Shown here: positions 33,724 to 42,504 of the stretch, piece by piece
How positions within the stretch are numbered: the first letter of the stretch is position 1
Layout of the letters: each line of letters opens with the position of its first letter
Source of the DNA: Nitrosarchaeum sp.
Lineage (GTDB): Archaea > Thermoproteota > Nitrososphaeria > Nitrososphaerales > Nitrosopumilaceae
NCBI GenBank assembly: GCA_018334095.1
Contig: JAGXTE010000069.1
Coordinates: forward strand, 1-44,019
DNA length: 44,019 nt
Direction of reading: 5' to 3'
The notes under the pieces: model-generated
Told to the model about the DNA's origin: nothing
Database searches by the model: none
Seen by the model: only the letters and a program-made list of their open reading frames with translations
Position numbers and translations under genes: made by a program

Positions 33724-35022
33724 ATGTCTGTCATTGCACCAAATTTCAAGTTTAGCGAATTTGTAAAATCTATTTTAGATAATCTATTCTGGATCTTACT
33801 TATTTTTACATTAGTTGGAATTCCTGCAGTACAGATTGTATTATTCTATATTGAAATGCCAGTTATTGATGGCAAATTACTTACACCATTTCTTGCATTA
33901 ACATGGCTGGCAGATCCTTCTAGAACTCTTCCAATTCTAAAAGCGTTTATGAATACTGATTTGTTTAGAATTGCAGCATTTCCAGGATTTGGTTTTGCAG
34001 CATTAATTGCAGCCGGAACTATCTTTGTAGAAAGAAAAATGTTGGCAAAGTTGCAATTACGTGTTGGTCCTTTCTATTGTGGTAAGGTTGAAGGAATTTT
34101 ACAATTAATGGGAGATGGACTTAAGCTAATATCAAAAGAAATTATTATTCCTGCAAAAGCAGACAAACCCATTTTCTGGGCTGCACCGGTGATATTTGTT
34201 GCAACTGCAGCTGCATTTGTTGCATTAATTCCAGTTGCACCAGGTTGGGTAGTTGCAGATGTTGATGTCGGATTGTTAGCTGTGTTTGCAATCATTGGAT
34301 TCTTTCCAATTATCACAATTCTTTCTGCATGGTCTTCAAATAGTAAATTCCCATTCATTGGTGGGATAAGAGCATTGCATCAAATGGTGTCATTTGAAAT
34401 TCCATTGATTCTTTCATTATTAGGTGTAGTAATTCTCACTGGAACACTGAATCTTTCTGAAATAGTTGAAAGTCAGACTAATTTTCCATGGATTATTTTC
34501 TTACCAATAGGAGCAATTATTTTCTTTATTACAATATTAGCTGAATTAGAAAGAATTCCTTTTGATTTACCTGAAGCAGAAAGTGAAATTGTTGCTGGTT
34601 GGTTAACAGAATTTTCTGGAATGATCTACGGTCTTGTTCAATTAGGAACCTATCTGAAACTTTATGCATTTGCAGCTTTGTTTGTTGTTTTGTTTCTTGG
34701 TGGATGGACTGGACCAATGATATGGCCTCCATTTCCTGAAGAAATTATTACTGATGGAATAGTGATGGGTCCAATCACTGCTAAAATTCCTGGATTGCCA
34801 GTATTTTCTCAGGAGATGCTTAATGGTGTTGTATGGTTTGTAATTAAAACAGTAGGGGTGATATTTTTCATTCTATTACCACGAGGAGTTTTCCCACGAA
34901 TTAGAATTGATATGTTATTGAGTCTAGGTTGGTACAAACTAATTGGATTAGCATTCGTTAACATCTTTATAGCACTCGGATTGTTGTACGCTGGAGTCTT
35001 GGGACCTGGAGGAATATTGTAA
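33724..35022 (+). CDS. nuoH: Complex I subunit H, with N-terminal extension
   Basis: NuoH is the membrane subunit that links quinone chemistry to proton pumping. The conserved VERKMLAKLQLRVGP lies at residues 102-116, about 60 residues later than in common NuoH proteins, so the 432-aa protein has an extra N-terminal hydrophobic segment (about residues 20-44) and leader. ELERIPFDLPEAESEIVAG (near 278) is the quinone-channel loop. A second insert with PPFPEEIITDGIVMG lies near 337. The ATG abuts the nuoD stop. Confidence 0.93.
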   Translation: MSVIAPNFKFSEFVKSILDNLFWILLIFTLVGIPAVQIVLFYIEMPVIDGKLLTPFLALTWLADPSRTLPILKAFMNTDLFRIAAFPGFGFAALIAAGTIFVERKMLAKLQLRVGPFYCGKVEGILQLMGDGLKLISKEIIIPAKADKPIFWAAPVIFVATAAAFVALIPVAPGWVVADVDVGLLAVFAIIGFFPIITILSAWSSNSKFPFIGGIRALHQMVSFEIPLILSLLGVVILTGTLNLSEIVESQTNFPWIIFLPIGAIIFFITILAELERIPFDLPEAESEIVAGWLTEFSGMIYGLVQLGTYLKLYAFAALFVVLFLGGWTGPMIWPPFPEEIITDGIVMGPITAKIPGLPVFSQEMLNGVVWFVIKTVGVIFFILLPRGVFPRIRIDMLLSLGWYKLIGLAFVNIFIALGLLYAGVLGPGGIL

Positions 35023-35519
35023 TGAATACTGCAACTGGAATTATCAAGGCATTAAATTCAGGAATTAAGCATCTGGCCATTAAACGATTTACATTACGAT
35101 ATCCTGAAGAGAAACTAAAATTTGTTGGAGATGGTTATCAATTTGATCCATCAACAGGTGTTGGAATTGCTGGCTATAAAGGACGTCATATGCTATTTCA
35201 TGATCATTGCACTGGTTGTCAATTATGTTCCATTGCATGTGAAGGTGTAGCAGAAGCAATAGCGATGGTAAAAGTTCCAGAAGAGCACAAACAAAATAAA
35301 AAAGCTATCATGCCACAAATTGATTATGGTAAATGTGTCTTTTGTGGATTATGTGTTGATGCATGTCCATTTTATGCATTGTATATGACAAATGATTATG
35401 AGCTTTCTTCGTTTAGTAAAGAAGGTTTGATTTACACGCCTGCTCAACTTCAAGTAAAACCATATGTTTCTCAAGATTCATCAATACAAATTACTGATAG
35501 AGGTGCGACTCATGGCTGA
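35022..35519 (+). CDS. nuoI: Complex I subunit I
   Basis: NuoI holds two [4Fe-4S] clusters (N6a/N6b). The ligands are in CTGCQLCSIACE near residue 64 and CVFCGLCVDACPF near 104. In the first site the usual Pro after the fourth Cys is Glu. At 165 aa the length is normal. It overlaps nuoH by one base (TAATG). Confidence 0.94.
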   Translation: MNTATGIIKALNSGIKHLAIKRFTLRYPEEKLKFVGDGYQFDPSTGVGIAGYKGRHMLFHDHCTGCQLCSIACEGVAEAIAMVKVPEEHKQNKKAIMPQIDYGKCVFCGLCVDACPFYALYMTNDYELSSFSKEGLIYTPAQLQVKPYVSQDSSIQITDRGATHG

Positions 35520-36024
35520 TGCTGTATTTCTTGCATTATCTGTAATTACGATTGGTTCCGCAATTGCTGCATTAGAAATGAGATCATTAATTTACGGTTC
35601 AATTGCATTAATGGGAACACTTGGTGGAATTGCTGGATTCTTTTTACTCTTAGATTCGCCTTTTGTTGCAATGTTTCAACTAGCAGTTTATGTAGGTTCA
35701 ATTGCTGTTTTAATTTTATTTACTGTGATGTTGGTAAAAAGAGAATTAATCTTTAAGAAAATAGAAGATAAACGAAGAAAATTTGCTGGTATTGCATTGA
35801 TGTTAATTTTTATGGTTGCATTAGGTTCTGTTATAATGGATTCTGGTATCAAATCAATAACCACTAATGAACCTGCAGTTGATTTTAGAAATATTGGTGC
35901 AGACTTTTTAACATATTATTGGCCAGCTTTAATTTTAATGGGACTAATATTAGCTGGTTCAGTTACTGGTGCACTAGTTTTAGCAAGAAGAGAGGATATT
36001 CAAAATGAGCAACGAACTGATTGA
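35512..36024 (+). CDS. nuoJ: Complex I subunit J
   Basis: This 170-aa membrane subunit has about five helices; the third carries VGSIAVLILFTVMLV with the kinked pi-bulge region of the family. The start is the ATG at 35512 inside the nuoI 3' end, preceded by AGAGGTG; a longer frame starting at 35464 would overlap nuoI by 56 bases and lacks support. Confidence 0.9.
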   Translation: MADAVFLALSVITIGSAIAALEMRSLIYGSIALMGTLGGIAGFFLLLDSPFVAMFQLAVYVGSIAVLILFTVMLVKRELIFKKIEDKRRKFAGIALMLIFMVALGSVIMDSGIKSITTNEPAVDFRNIGADFLTYYWPALILMGLILAGSVTGALVLARREDIQNEQRTD

Positions 36025-36310
36025 TTTTGTTCTAGTATCTATTGCCTTGTTGGGCATTGGAATTTACGGATTATCTGTTAAAAGAAATGCAATCCGAATG
36101 TTATTTGCAGTTGAAATAATTATCAATGCTGCAAATCTTAACTTGGTAGCATTTGGACGATTCTTACCTCACAGCGGTGGTCAAACATTAGCTTTATTTT
36201 CAATTGCAATTGCTGCTGCCGAAGTTGCTGTAGGACTTTCATTAATTATTGTTGCATATCGTATGTACCAGAATATTGACATTGCAGACTTTAGGAGTTT
36301 GAAAGGATAA
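36005..36310 (+). CDS. nuoK: Complex I subunit K
   Basis: NuoK is a three-helix membrane subunit with two buried glutamates; here VEIIINAANLNLVAF and AAAEVAVGLSLII carry them. The length of 101 aa is typical. It overlaps nuoJ by 20 bases and nuoM by one base. Confidence 0.93.
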   Translation: MSNELIDFVLVSIALLGIGIYGLSVKRNAIRMLFAVEIIINAANLNLVAFGRFLPHSGGQTLALFSIAIAAAEVAVGLSLIIVAYRMYQNIDIADFRSLKG

Positions 36311-37866
36311 TGGAATATGCACTATTACAGGCAGTTTTCTTGCCATTGTTATTATCTCCGGTAGCATATATTATTGGAAGAAAACTTGGTCCTACTCCTG
36401 CAATGTGGTTTACATTTGGACTTTTGCTTTATACAACTGTATTAGTAATTTTAGCTGCATTAAGTGGTACTACAGAAGAACATTATCCATGGACAGAACA
36501 ATTTGGTGAATTTGGTTTCTTGTTGGATGGTTTAGCATCACCGTTTGCTATTATAATTTACGTACTTAGTACAATCTTAGCACTTTACTCAAAACCATAC
36601 ATGATTCATAGATTTCATGAACAATTTGAGGAAGAGCAACATGAAATCACATCAACAACTAGCGGACATTCTGAAGTAGTTGAATCCTCTTCTCTTTCAA
36701 ACTATGTTAATGCAAAATCTGGACTTTACTTTGCACTTTATCTTGTTTTTGCAATGGGAATGCTTGGAACTGTTCTTGCTACAAATCTAATTGAATTTTA
36801 TGTGTTCTTTGAGATTATGTTGATTCCTGGTTTCTTTTTGGTTGCTCTTTGGGGTGCTGGTCCTAGAAGAAAAATTGGTTTAATGTTCTTATTTTGGACA
36901 CATGCAGGTGCAGTTGTTCTATTATTAGGATTTTTGATGATTGGTCTTACTGTTGGAAGTTTTGATTTTGCAGATATTGATGAATCAAAAATTCCACATG
37001 ATATTTTGTTACTTTCAGCTATTGCTATTTCAATTGGTCTTGGAGTCAAATTAGCAGTATTCATGTTCCATATTTGGCTCCCTTGGGTCCACGGTTCTGC
37101 ACCAACCCCAATTAGTGCATTACTATCTCCTGCTATGATTGGTATCGGTGCATATGGTCTTTTCAGATTGATTGTAGAATTTTTACCAAATACATTTGCT
37201 GAACTTTCAATTTGGTTCCACATATGGGGACTTGTTACAATGATTTATGGCGGTGCAATGGCTTTAATGCAAGACGATATCAAACGACTACTTGCATATT
37301 CTAGTATAAGTCAAATGGGTTACATTCTATTTGGAATCGGTTCAATGTCTGCACTTGGATTATCTGGTGCTGAAATGATGTATGTTACACATGCACTTGG
37401 TAAAGGAATTCTCTTCATGATGGCTGGAATAATAATTGTTAAAGTTGGTACAAGAAATATTTCTCAACTAGGTGGTTTAGCTGGAAAGATGCCAATTACT
37501 GCAGTATGTGCAATGATTGGCGCATTGACGATCATGGGGGTTCCTCCAACTAGTGGCTTTATGGGTGAATGGACTTTATTTTTCGGAGCATTAGAAACTG
37601 CGATTGAAGAGGGATCGACAGTTAGAGCAGTTACATTTGGCTTGGGTCTAGTTGCAACTGCATTAACAATGTCCTATATGCTTTGGATGCTCAAACGTGT
37701 ATTCTTTGGAAAGCTTCCAGAACATCTTGAGAAAGTAAAAGAAGGAAGTTGGTATATGACTGCACCAATGATGGTACTTGCAGGTTTTACTATTGTTCTA
37801 GGAATTTATCCGGACATTTTCTTTAATCAAATAATTCCGTACATGAATGGAGTGTTGGGGGTTTAG
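36310..37866 (+). CDS. nuoM: Complex I subunit M (proton-pumping antiporter-like)
   Basis: This is one of three antiporter-like subunits. The protein has about 14 helices, with the helix-5 glutamate in FYVFFEIMLIPGFFL, the helix-7 lysine in GVKLAVFMFHIWLPWVHGSAPTP (two stretches near residue 252), and DDIKRLLAYSSISQMGYI (near 320). It is 518 aa. A hydrophilic loop (residues about 95-130) rich in Glu and Ser follows the third helix. The order M before L is the usual one in this lineage. Confidence 0.93.
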   Translation: MEYALLQAVFLPLLLSPVAYIIGRKLGPTPAMWFTFGLLLYTTVLVILAALSGTTEEHYPWTEQFGEFGFLLDGLASPFAIIIYVLSTILALYSKPYMIHRFHEQFEEEQHEITSTTSGHSEVVESSSLSNYVNAKSGLYFALYLVFAMGMLGTVLATNLIEFYVFFEIMLIPGFFLVALWGAGPRRKIGLMFLFWTHAGAVVLLLGFLMIGLTVGSFDFADIDESKIPHDILLLSAIAISIGLGVKLAVFMFHIWLPWVHGSAPTPISALLSPAMIGIGAYGLFRLIVEFLPNTFAELSIWFHIWGLVTMIYGGAMALMQDDIKRLLAYSSISQMGYILFGIGSMSALGLSGAEMMYVTHALGKGILFMMAGIIIVKVGTRNISQLGGLAGKMPITAVCAMIGALTIMGVPPTSGFMGEWTLFFGALETAIEEGSTVRAVTFGLGLVATALTMSYMLWMLKRVFFGKLPEHLEKVKEGSWYMTAPMMVLAGFTIVLGIYPDIFFNQIIPYMNGVLGV

Positions 37867-37869
37867 TAT

Positions 37870-39948
37870 ATGGCTACTGAAGCATTCGGTTTACCATTTG
37901 AAGTAGGTGCATCAAGTGCATGGTTGATTTGGATTCTACCTTTCATTGCAGCTTTAATCATGCCAGGAGTTGGAAAAATATCCAAACGCTCAACTGGTTA
38001 TGTTGCAGTAGGTTTTGCTTTGATGAGTGCACTATCTGCAGCATCTCTATTGCCAATGGCATTAGAAGCACATGAAGTTCATGATCAAATTTCATGGATT
38101 AGTTCAATTGGTCTGAAAGCTGGCGTATTAGCTGATCCTCTTTCAATAATTATGGCAAATGTAGTTGCATGGATTTCATTTCTCATTATGATTTACAGCA
38201 CAGGATACATGAAAGGCGATAAATCAATTACACGATTTTGGTTCTGGATGATGTTCTTTATTGGTTCAATGCAGTTAATTGTATTATCTGATAATTTACT
38301 ACAAGTCTTCTTTGGTTGGGAAGGTGTAGGACTTGCATCATATGCATTGATCAGCTTTTGGTATCGTGATAAAAAGAAAGACCATGTTGGAACTGAAGGA
38401 CGAACTGTTCTTGGACTTTTAGATTATTACTCTCCAACTCATGCTGGAATGAAAGCTTTCATCATGACAAAAGTAGGTGATGTGATGATGATTGCTGGTA
38501 TGCTTTTGATATTCTTGTTTGCTGGAACATTTGGATTTAGAGAATTAATGCATGATACAGCTTGGGCAACATCAATGTCTGCACAAGGTCTCTTAATTCC
38601 TGCTTTTGTATTGTTATTTGGTGGCGCAATTGGTAAATCTGCACAATTCCCCCTTAACGAATGGTTGTTAGAAGCAATGACTGGTCCAACCGCTGTCTCA
38701 GCTTTGATTCATGCTGCAACTATGGTAAAAGCAGGTGTTTTCCTAGTGATGAGATTAGCGCCACTAGTTTTTGCTTTAAGTGCTGCAGGAATTTTGGCAG
38801 ATCAATTCTTTGAAATAATCCTCTTAGTTGGTGCTGCAACTGCACTTCTATTAGGACTTCAGGGAATGGTTAATTCTGAAATTAAAAAAGTACTTGCATA
38901 TTCTACCGGTTCTCAAATTGGTTACATGATGATGGTGCTCGGAATTGCTGGATTGTCAGAACAATTTGTTAATGGATTTACTGCAGGTTTCTTCCATCTA
39001 ATTTCTCATGCAATGTTTAAGGCTTCATTATTCATGGCTGCAGGATCATTATTACATGTTGTAGGTTCAAGATTCATGACAGATATGGGTGGATTACGAA
39101 AACATATGAAAAAGACTTATGCGTTTATGTGGGCTGCCGGTCTTGGATTAATGGGCGCACCATTTATCACAACTGGTTTCTGGAGTAAAGATTCTATTTT
39201 TGGTGCCGTTTATACATCAGGACACGAATGGGCAATGCCAATATTTGCAATTGCTGTACTGACTGCAATAATCACTGCATTTTACACAACTAGAATGTTG
39301 GGATTAGTATTCTATGGTTCAAAGAGTAAACATATTCAAAAAATGGAAGAAGAAGGACATCATATTCATGAAGCTCCATTATCTATGTGGGTGCCATATG
39401 GAATTCTAGCTGTACTTACAATTGCTATAGGTATAATCGGTCTGTCATTTGAAGTAGGATTACATGAATTATTTACTGAATATCTTGAAGAATCATTTGG
39501 AATTCATTCTATACATCATGAAATTGAAAATTCAATACTGCCTGGGTTCTTAGATGGAATTAATCCTGTTGCATTAGCGGCATCACTAGCTGCATTTGGA
39601 ATTGGAACTGGATTAGGATATGTGTTTTATATTGGCAGATGGGTTGATCCAGTTAAATTTGTAAATTCAAATATTTTCTTTTATGCTATTCATAAAGTTA
39701 TTTTGAATCGATTTTACCTTAATGCAATTATTTACTGGTGCTTTGTAGTGGCTCCATTATGGCTTTCAAGAGGAGTATTCAGATATTTTGAAAAGACTGC
39801 TATCGATTATGGAATGAATAGTGGATTACAAAAAGCAGTTGGTTGGAGTGCTAAAGTAGTTCAAGGCACTCAAACTGGTGTAGCGCAGTCATATCTATTC
39901 GTATTTGGAGCTGGATTACTATTTGTAGTCTTGATATTGTTGATATAG
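37870..39948 (+). CDS. nuoL: Complex I subunit L (proton-pumping antiporter-like, with lateral helix)
   Basis: The 692-aa protein is the terminal antiporter subunit with the C-terminal lateral helix that braces the membrane arm. FFGWEGVGLASYALISFWY (near residue 150) carries the helix-5 Glu, AQFPLNEWLLEAMTGPTAVSALIHAATMV lies near 260 in two stretches, and EIKKVLAYSTGSQIGYMM is near 337. It starts three bases after nuoM. Confidence 0.95.
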   Translation: MATEAFGLPFEVGASSAWLIWILPFIAALIMPGVGKISKRSTGYVAVGFALMSALSAASLLPMALEAHEVHDQISWISSIGLKAGVLADPLSIIMANVVAWISFLIMIYSTGYMKGDKSITRFWFWMMFFIGSMQLIVLSDNLLQVFFGWEGVGLASYALISFWYRDKKKDHVGTEGRTVLGLLDYYSPTHAGMKAFIMTKVGDVMMIAGMLLIFLFAGTFGFRELMHDTAWATSMSAQGLLIPAFVLLFGGAIGKSAQFPLNEWLLEAMTGPTAVSALIHAATMVKAGVFLVMRLAPLVFALSAAGILADQFFEIILLVGAATALLLGLQGMVNSEIKKVLAYSTGSQIGYMMMVLGIAGLSEQFVNGFTAGFFHLISHAMFKASLFMAAGSLLHVVGSRFMTDMGGLRKHMKKTYAFMWAAGLGLMGAPFITTGFWSKDSIFGAVYTSGHEWAMPIFAIAVLTAIITAFYTTRMLGLVFYGSKSKHIQKMEEEGHHIHEAPLSMWVPYGILAVLTIAIGIIGLSFEVGLHELFTEYLEESFGIHSIHHEIENSILPGFLDGINPVALAASLAAFGIGTGLGYVFYIGRWVDPVKFVNSNIFFYAIHKVILNRFYLNAIIYWCFVVAPLWLSRGVFRYFEKTAIDYGMNSGLQKAVGWSAKVVQGTQTGVAQSYLFVFGAGLLFVVLILLI

Positions 39949-39960
39949 GAGTATGATGGA

Positions 39961-41445
39961 ATGTTAGAAATTAGTTCAACTCCATTGGTAATAATCGCAA
40001 TACTTGGTACTGTGGGAATTTTGTTACCTATCATCAGCATTGCAAGAAAAGAAAAGGGTTCAAACTCATTTTATGCCATTATTGCATTTGCTGCATTAAT
40101 TGTATCAATAGGATACGTTGCGTATCAATTTGTTAATGGAAATATACTTCCATCTGCACTGTTTTCTGAAGACGTTCTTGTAGATGATGCATTTGGTGGA
40201 TTCTTTGCCATTGCAATGTTAATTGTTGCAATCTTCACTACAGTTGGTTCCTTTAATTATATGCGAAAGAAGAACTATCCTGCTGTATACTATTCTCTAA
40301 TACTACTTTCTACAATCGGTATGGTGTTAGTAGCATACTCTACTGACCTAGTAATGTTATTTGTTGCTTGGGAACTAATGAGTATTCCAACATATGTTCT
40401 GGCTGGATTTATGAAAAAGAATCCAAGCTCAAATGAAGCTGCTCTGAAATATTTCTTATTTGGTGCATTATCATCTGCAATTATTGTTTATGGAATTTCA
40501 TTATCTTATGGTTTAACCGGTTCGACAAATATAGGTGAAGTTATTCAAGGTTATGCAACTCTTGATCCTTCCTTGTTACCACTAGCATTATTATCTGTTG
40601 GAATGTTTATTGCAGGATTTGGATTTAAGATGGGACTAGTTCCATTCCATCAATGGTTACCTGATACTTATGAGGGTGCACCACCAACCATTACAACTTT
40701 ACTTGCAGCTGGAACAAAGAAAGCAGGATTTGCAGCAACTATTAGAATCGTAGTTCTTGGAATGGTAGTGCTAAATCTAGATTGGACTTTAGCTCTTGGT
40801 GTTATTGCAGTAATGACAATGACTATTGGTAACATTGCAGCAATAATGCAAAAGAATCTTGCAAGAATGTTGGCATATTCTAGTATTGCTCATGCTGGCT
40901 ATATTCTCATAGGACTTGCAATATCTCCTTACAGCTCACTTGGTTTACAAGGTTCCCTCTATCACATTTTGAATCATGCAGTAATGAAAGGAATGGCTTT
41001 CATTGCAGTTACTGGCATAATTACCACACTTGCTGTAACTCATATCGATAAACTCAAAGGACTTGGTAGAAGAATGCCTATTACTGCACTTGGGTTGATA
41101 ATTTCCTTATTTGCTTTAGCAGGTGTTCCTCCACTTGCTGGATTTTGGAGTAAACTGGTATTATTTGGCGGTGCATTAGATGCAGGAACTACAATATGGT
41201 GGGCACCTTGGCTTGCAATAGCTGGAGTTCTAAACAGTGCTTTATCACTTGCTTACTATGGTTGGATCACAAGAAAAATGTACTTTGAAGGAGAAAATGA
41301 AAAACGAGTATCAGAACCAAAATCAATAATCGCAATTATGATCTTCTCTATTGTCTTCTTGGTAGGATTCGGCATTTATCCAGATCCGATAATTAAATTT
41401 GTTGAATTTGCAACTCCTACATTTAGCTTAGGCGTTATGCCTTAA
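39961..41445 (+). CDS. nuoN: Complex I subunit N (proton-pumping antiporter-like)
   Basis: This is the third antiporter-like subunit, with 14 or so helices. Key residues lie in LFVAWELMSIPTYVLAGF (near residue 138), GLVPFHQWLPDTYEGAPP (near 223) and LARMLAYSSIAHAGYIL (near 300). At 494 aa it is normal. The ATG follows AGGAG. It is the last gene of the operon and overlaps the convergent polyprenyl synthase gene by 11 bases. Confidence 0.94.
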   Translation: MLEISSTPLVIIAILGTVGILLPIISIARKEKGSNSFYAIIAFAALIVSIGYVAYQFVNGNILPSALFSEDVLVDDAFGGFFAIAMLIVAIFTTVGSFNYMRKKNYPAVYYSLILLSTIGMVLVAYSTDLVMLFVAWELMSIPTYVLAGFMKKNPSSNEAALKYFLFGALSSAIIVYGISLSYGLTGSTNIGEVIQGYATLDPSLLPLALLSVGMFIAGFGFKMGLVPFHQWLPDTYEGAPPTITTLLAAGTKKAGFAATIRIVVLGMVVLNLDWTLALGVIAVMTMTIGNIAAIMQKNLARMLAYSSIAHAGYILIGLAISPYSSLGLQGSLYHILNHAVMKGMAFIAVTGIITTLAVTHIDKLKGLGRRMPITALGLIISLFALAGVPPLAGFWSKLVLFGGALDAGTTIWWAPWLAIAGVLNSALSLAYYGWITRKMYFEGENEKRVSEPKSIIAIMIFSIVFLVGFGIYPDPIIKFVEFATPTFSLGVMP

Positions 41446-42286
41446 ATGTTGTAAATTTTATAAGATTATCTAAATTTATTTTTGCATTATTATCTGCAAT
41501 TTTTCTTAAACTAGTTCTAGCTTTATCTGAAAATTCTTTTAAAAGCTCCTCCATTTTGTTAAATACGTCTCTAGGATCAGAACTTTTCTTGATCAACAAA
41601 TTAAATAATTTATCTTCATTCTTCCAGTCTAGTAAATCATCTCTTATCTGATATGCAATTCCTATGTTTTTTCCATATTCTGTAAGTGCTTCTATCTCTT
41701 CTTCACTACCATTTGCAATTATTGCACCTATTCTTGCAGCAACTTCAAATGCAGTAGCAGTTTTGTATTCAATCACTTTAAGGTAATCATCAAAAGTAAC
41801 GTCTTCGCTAGTTTCTAATCTACTTTCTATCATTTCACCTTCACTCATCAACATAGCTGTTGTTGCTAAATCCTTTGTAATTCTTGCATTGTTTAATCGT
41901 GAAGAAATGGCAAGGATTAATCCTAAAACAAAATCTCCTGTCAATACACTTGTGTTATATCCATATTTGATATGAAATGGCTCTTTGAGTCTTCTCATAG
42001 TTTCATTATCTATAATATCATCATGTATGATTGACTCCATATGCAAAAATTCCACTGCACATGCTGCTGCCAAAGTATTATCGTCAATTTTTCCTACGCT
42101 CTCAGCAGCTAATGATAAGATAATTGGTCTAATTCGTTTTCCACCCTTTAAAGAATATTTTAATGGTTCAATAAATTCAGATTCAGAATACAGTGATAGT
42201 TCTCTATCTAATGCATGGTTAATTTTGTCTATATACTTACCATATGTTTCAAGTAATGGATTTATCTCAATATTTTTTCTGTCCAA
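41435..42286 (-). CDS. Isoprenyl diphosphate synthase (GGPP/farnesyl type)
   Basis: This all-alpha enzyme condenses isopentenyl diphosphate units into the chains used for archaeal ether lipids. The first Asp-rich motif HDDIID lies at residues 88-93, followed by MRRLKEPFHIKYG, and the second motif YQIRDDLLDW near 217. GGKRIRP near 48 binds IPP. The 283 aa length is slightly short for the family. It starts with TTG. Chain length depends on residues before the first motif and cannot be stated with confidence. Confidence 0.9.
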   Translation of the reverse strand: MDRKNIEINPLLETYGKYIDKINHALDRELSLYSESEFIEPLKYSLKGGKRIRPIILSLAAESVGKIDDNTLAAACAVEFLHMESIIHDDIIDNETMRRLKEPFHIKYGYNTSVLTGDFVLGLILAISSRLNNARITKDLATTAMLMSEGEMIESRLETSEDVTFDDYLKVIEYKTATAFEVAARIGAIIANGSEEEIEALTEYGKNIGIAYQIRDDLLDWKNEDKLFNLLIKKSSDPRDVFNKMEELLKEFSDKARTSLRKIADNNAKINLDNLIKFTTFKA

Positions 42287-42330
42287 GATATTGATCTATT
42301 CAAAAAACTTTCTCATTAGTAATTAAATCT

Positions 42331-42424
42331 TGGTGCTCCAGCCGGGATTTTCATCGTTAGATTTTGAACCCGGGATCACTGCCTTGAAAGGGCAGTATGC
42401 TTGACCGGTCTACACCACTGGAAC
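42331..42424 (-). tRNA. tRNA-Glu (UUC) with 15-nt T-loop intron and encoded CCA
   Basis: On the minus strand acceptor GUUCCAG pairs with CUGGAGC, discriminator A is followed by encoded CCA (42331-42333), and anticodon stem CUGCC/GGCAG encloses CUUUCAA (anticodon UUC). The T-stem CCGGG/CCCGG encloses 22 nt rather than 7. Removing 15 nt at 42348-42362 restores the normal loop UUCAAAU. The mature body without CCA would be 76 nt. Confidence 0.93.
42348..42362 (-). other. Non-canonical tRNA intron between positions 59 and 60
   Basis: The RNA around the insert folds as a bulge-helix-bulge: T-stem CCGGG/CCCGG as outer helix, a 4-bp central helix UUCA/UGAA, a 3-nt bulge AAA on the 5' side and a 3-nt bulge AAU on the 3' side, then a UC/GA inner stem with loop UAAC. 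Cutting after the second base of each bulge removes exactly 15 nt and joins UUCAAA to U. This is the substrate of the archaeal splicing endonuclease. Confidence 0.85.
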
Positions 42425-42504
42425 CCACAAAAATTGAGTAATTTGTCCATAAAATCTTTTGTAAACCACAAAGATTTTTTTATTGGCACATTACGAGATG
42501 TGAT

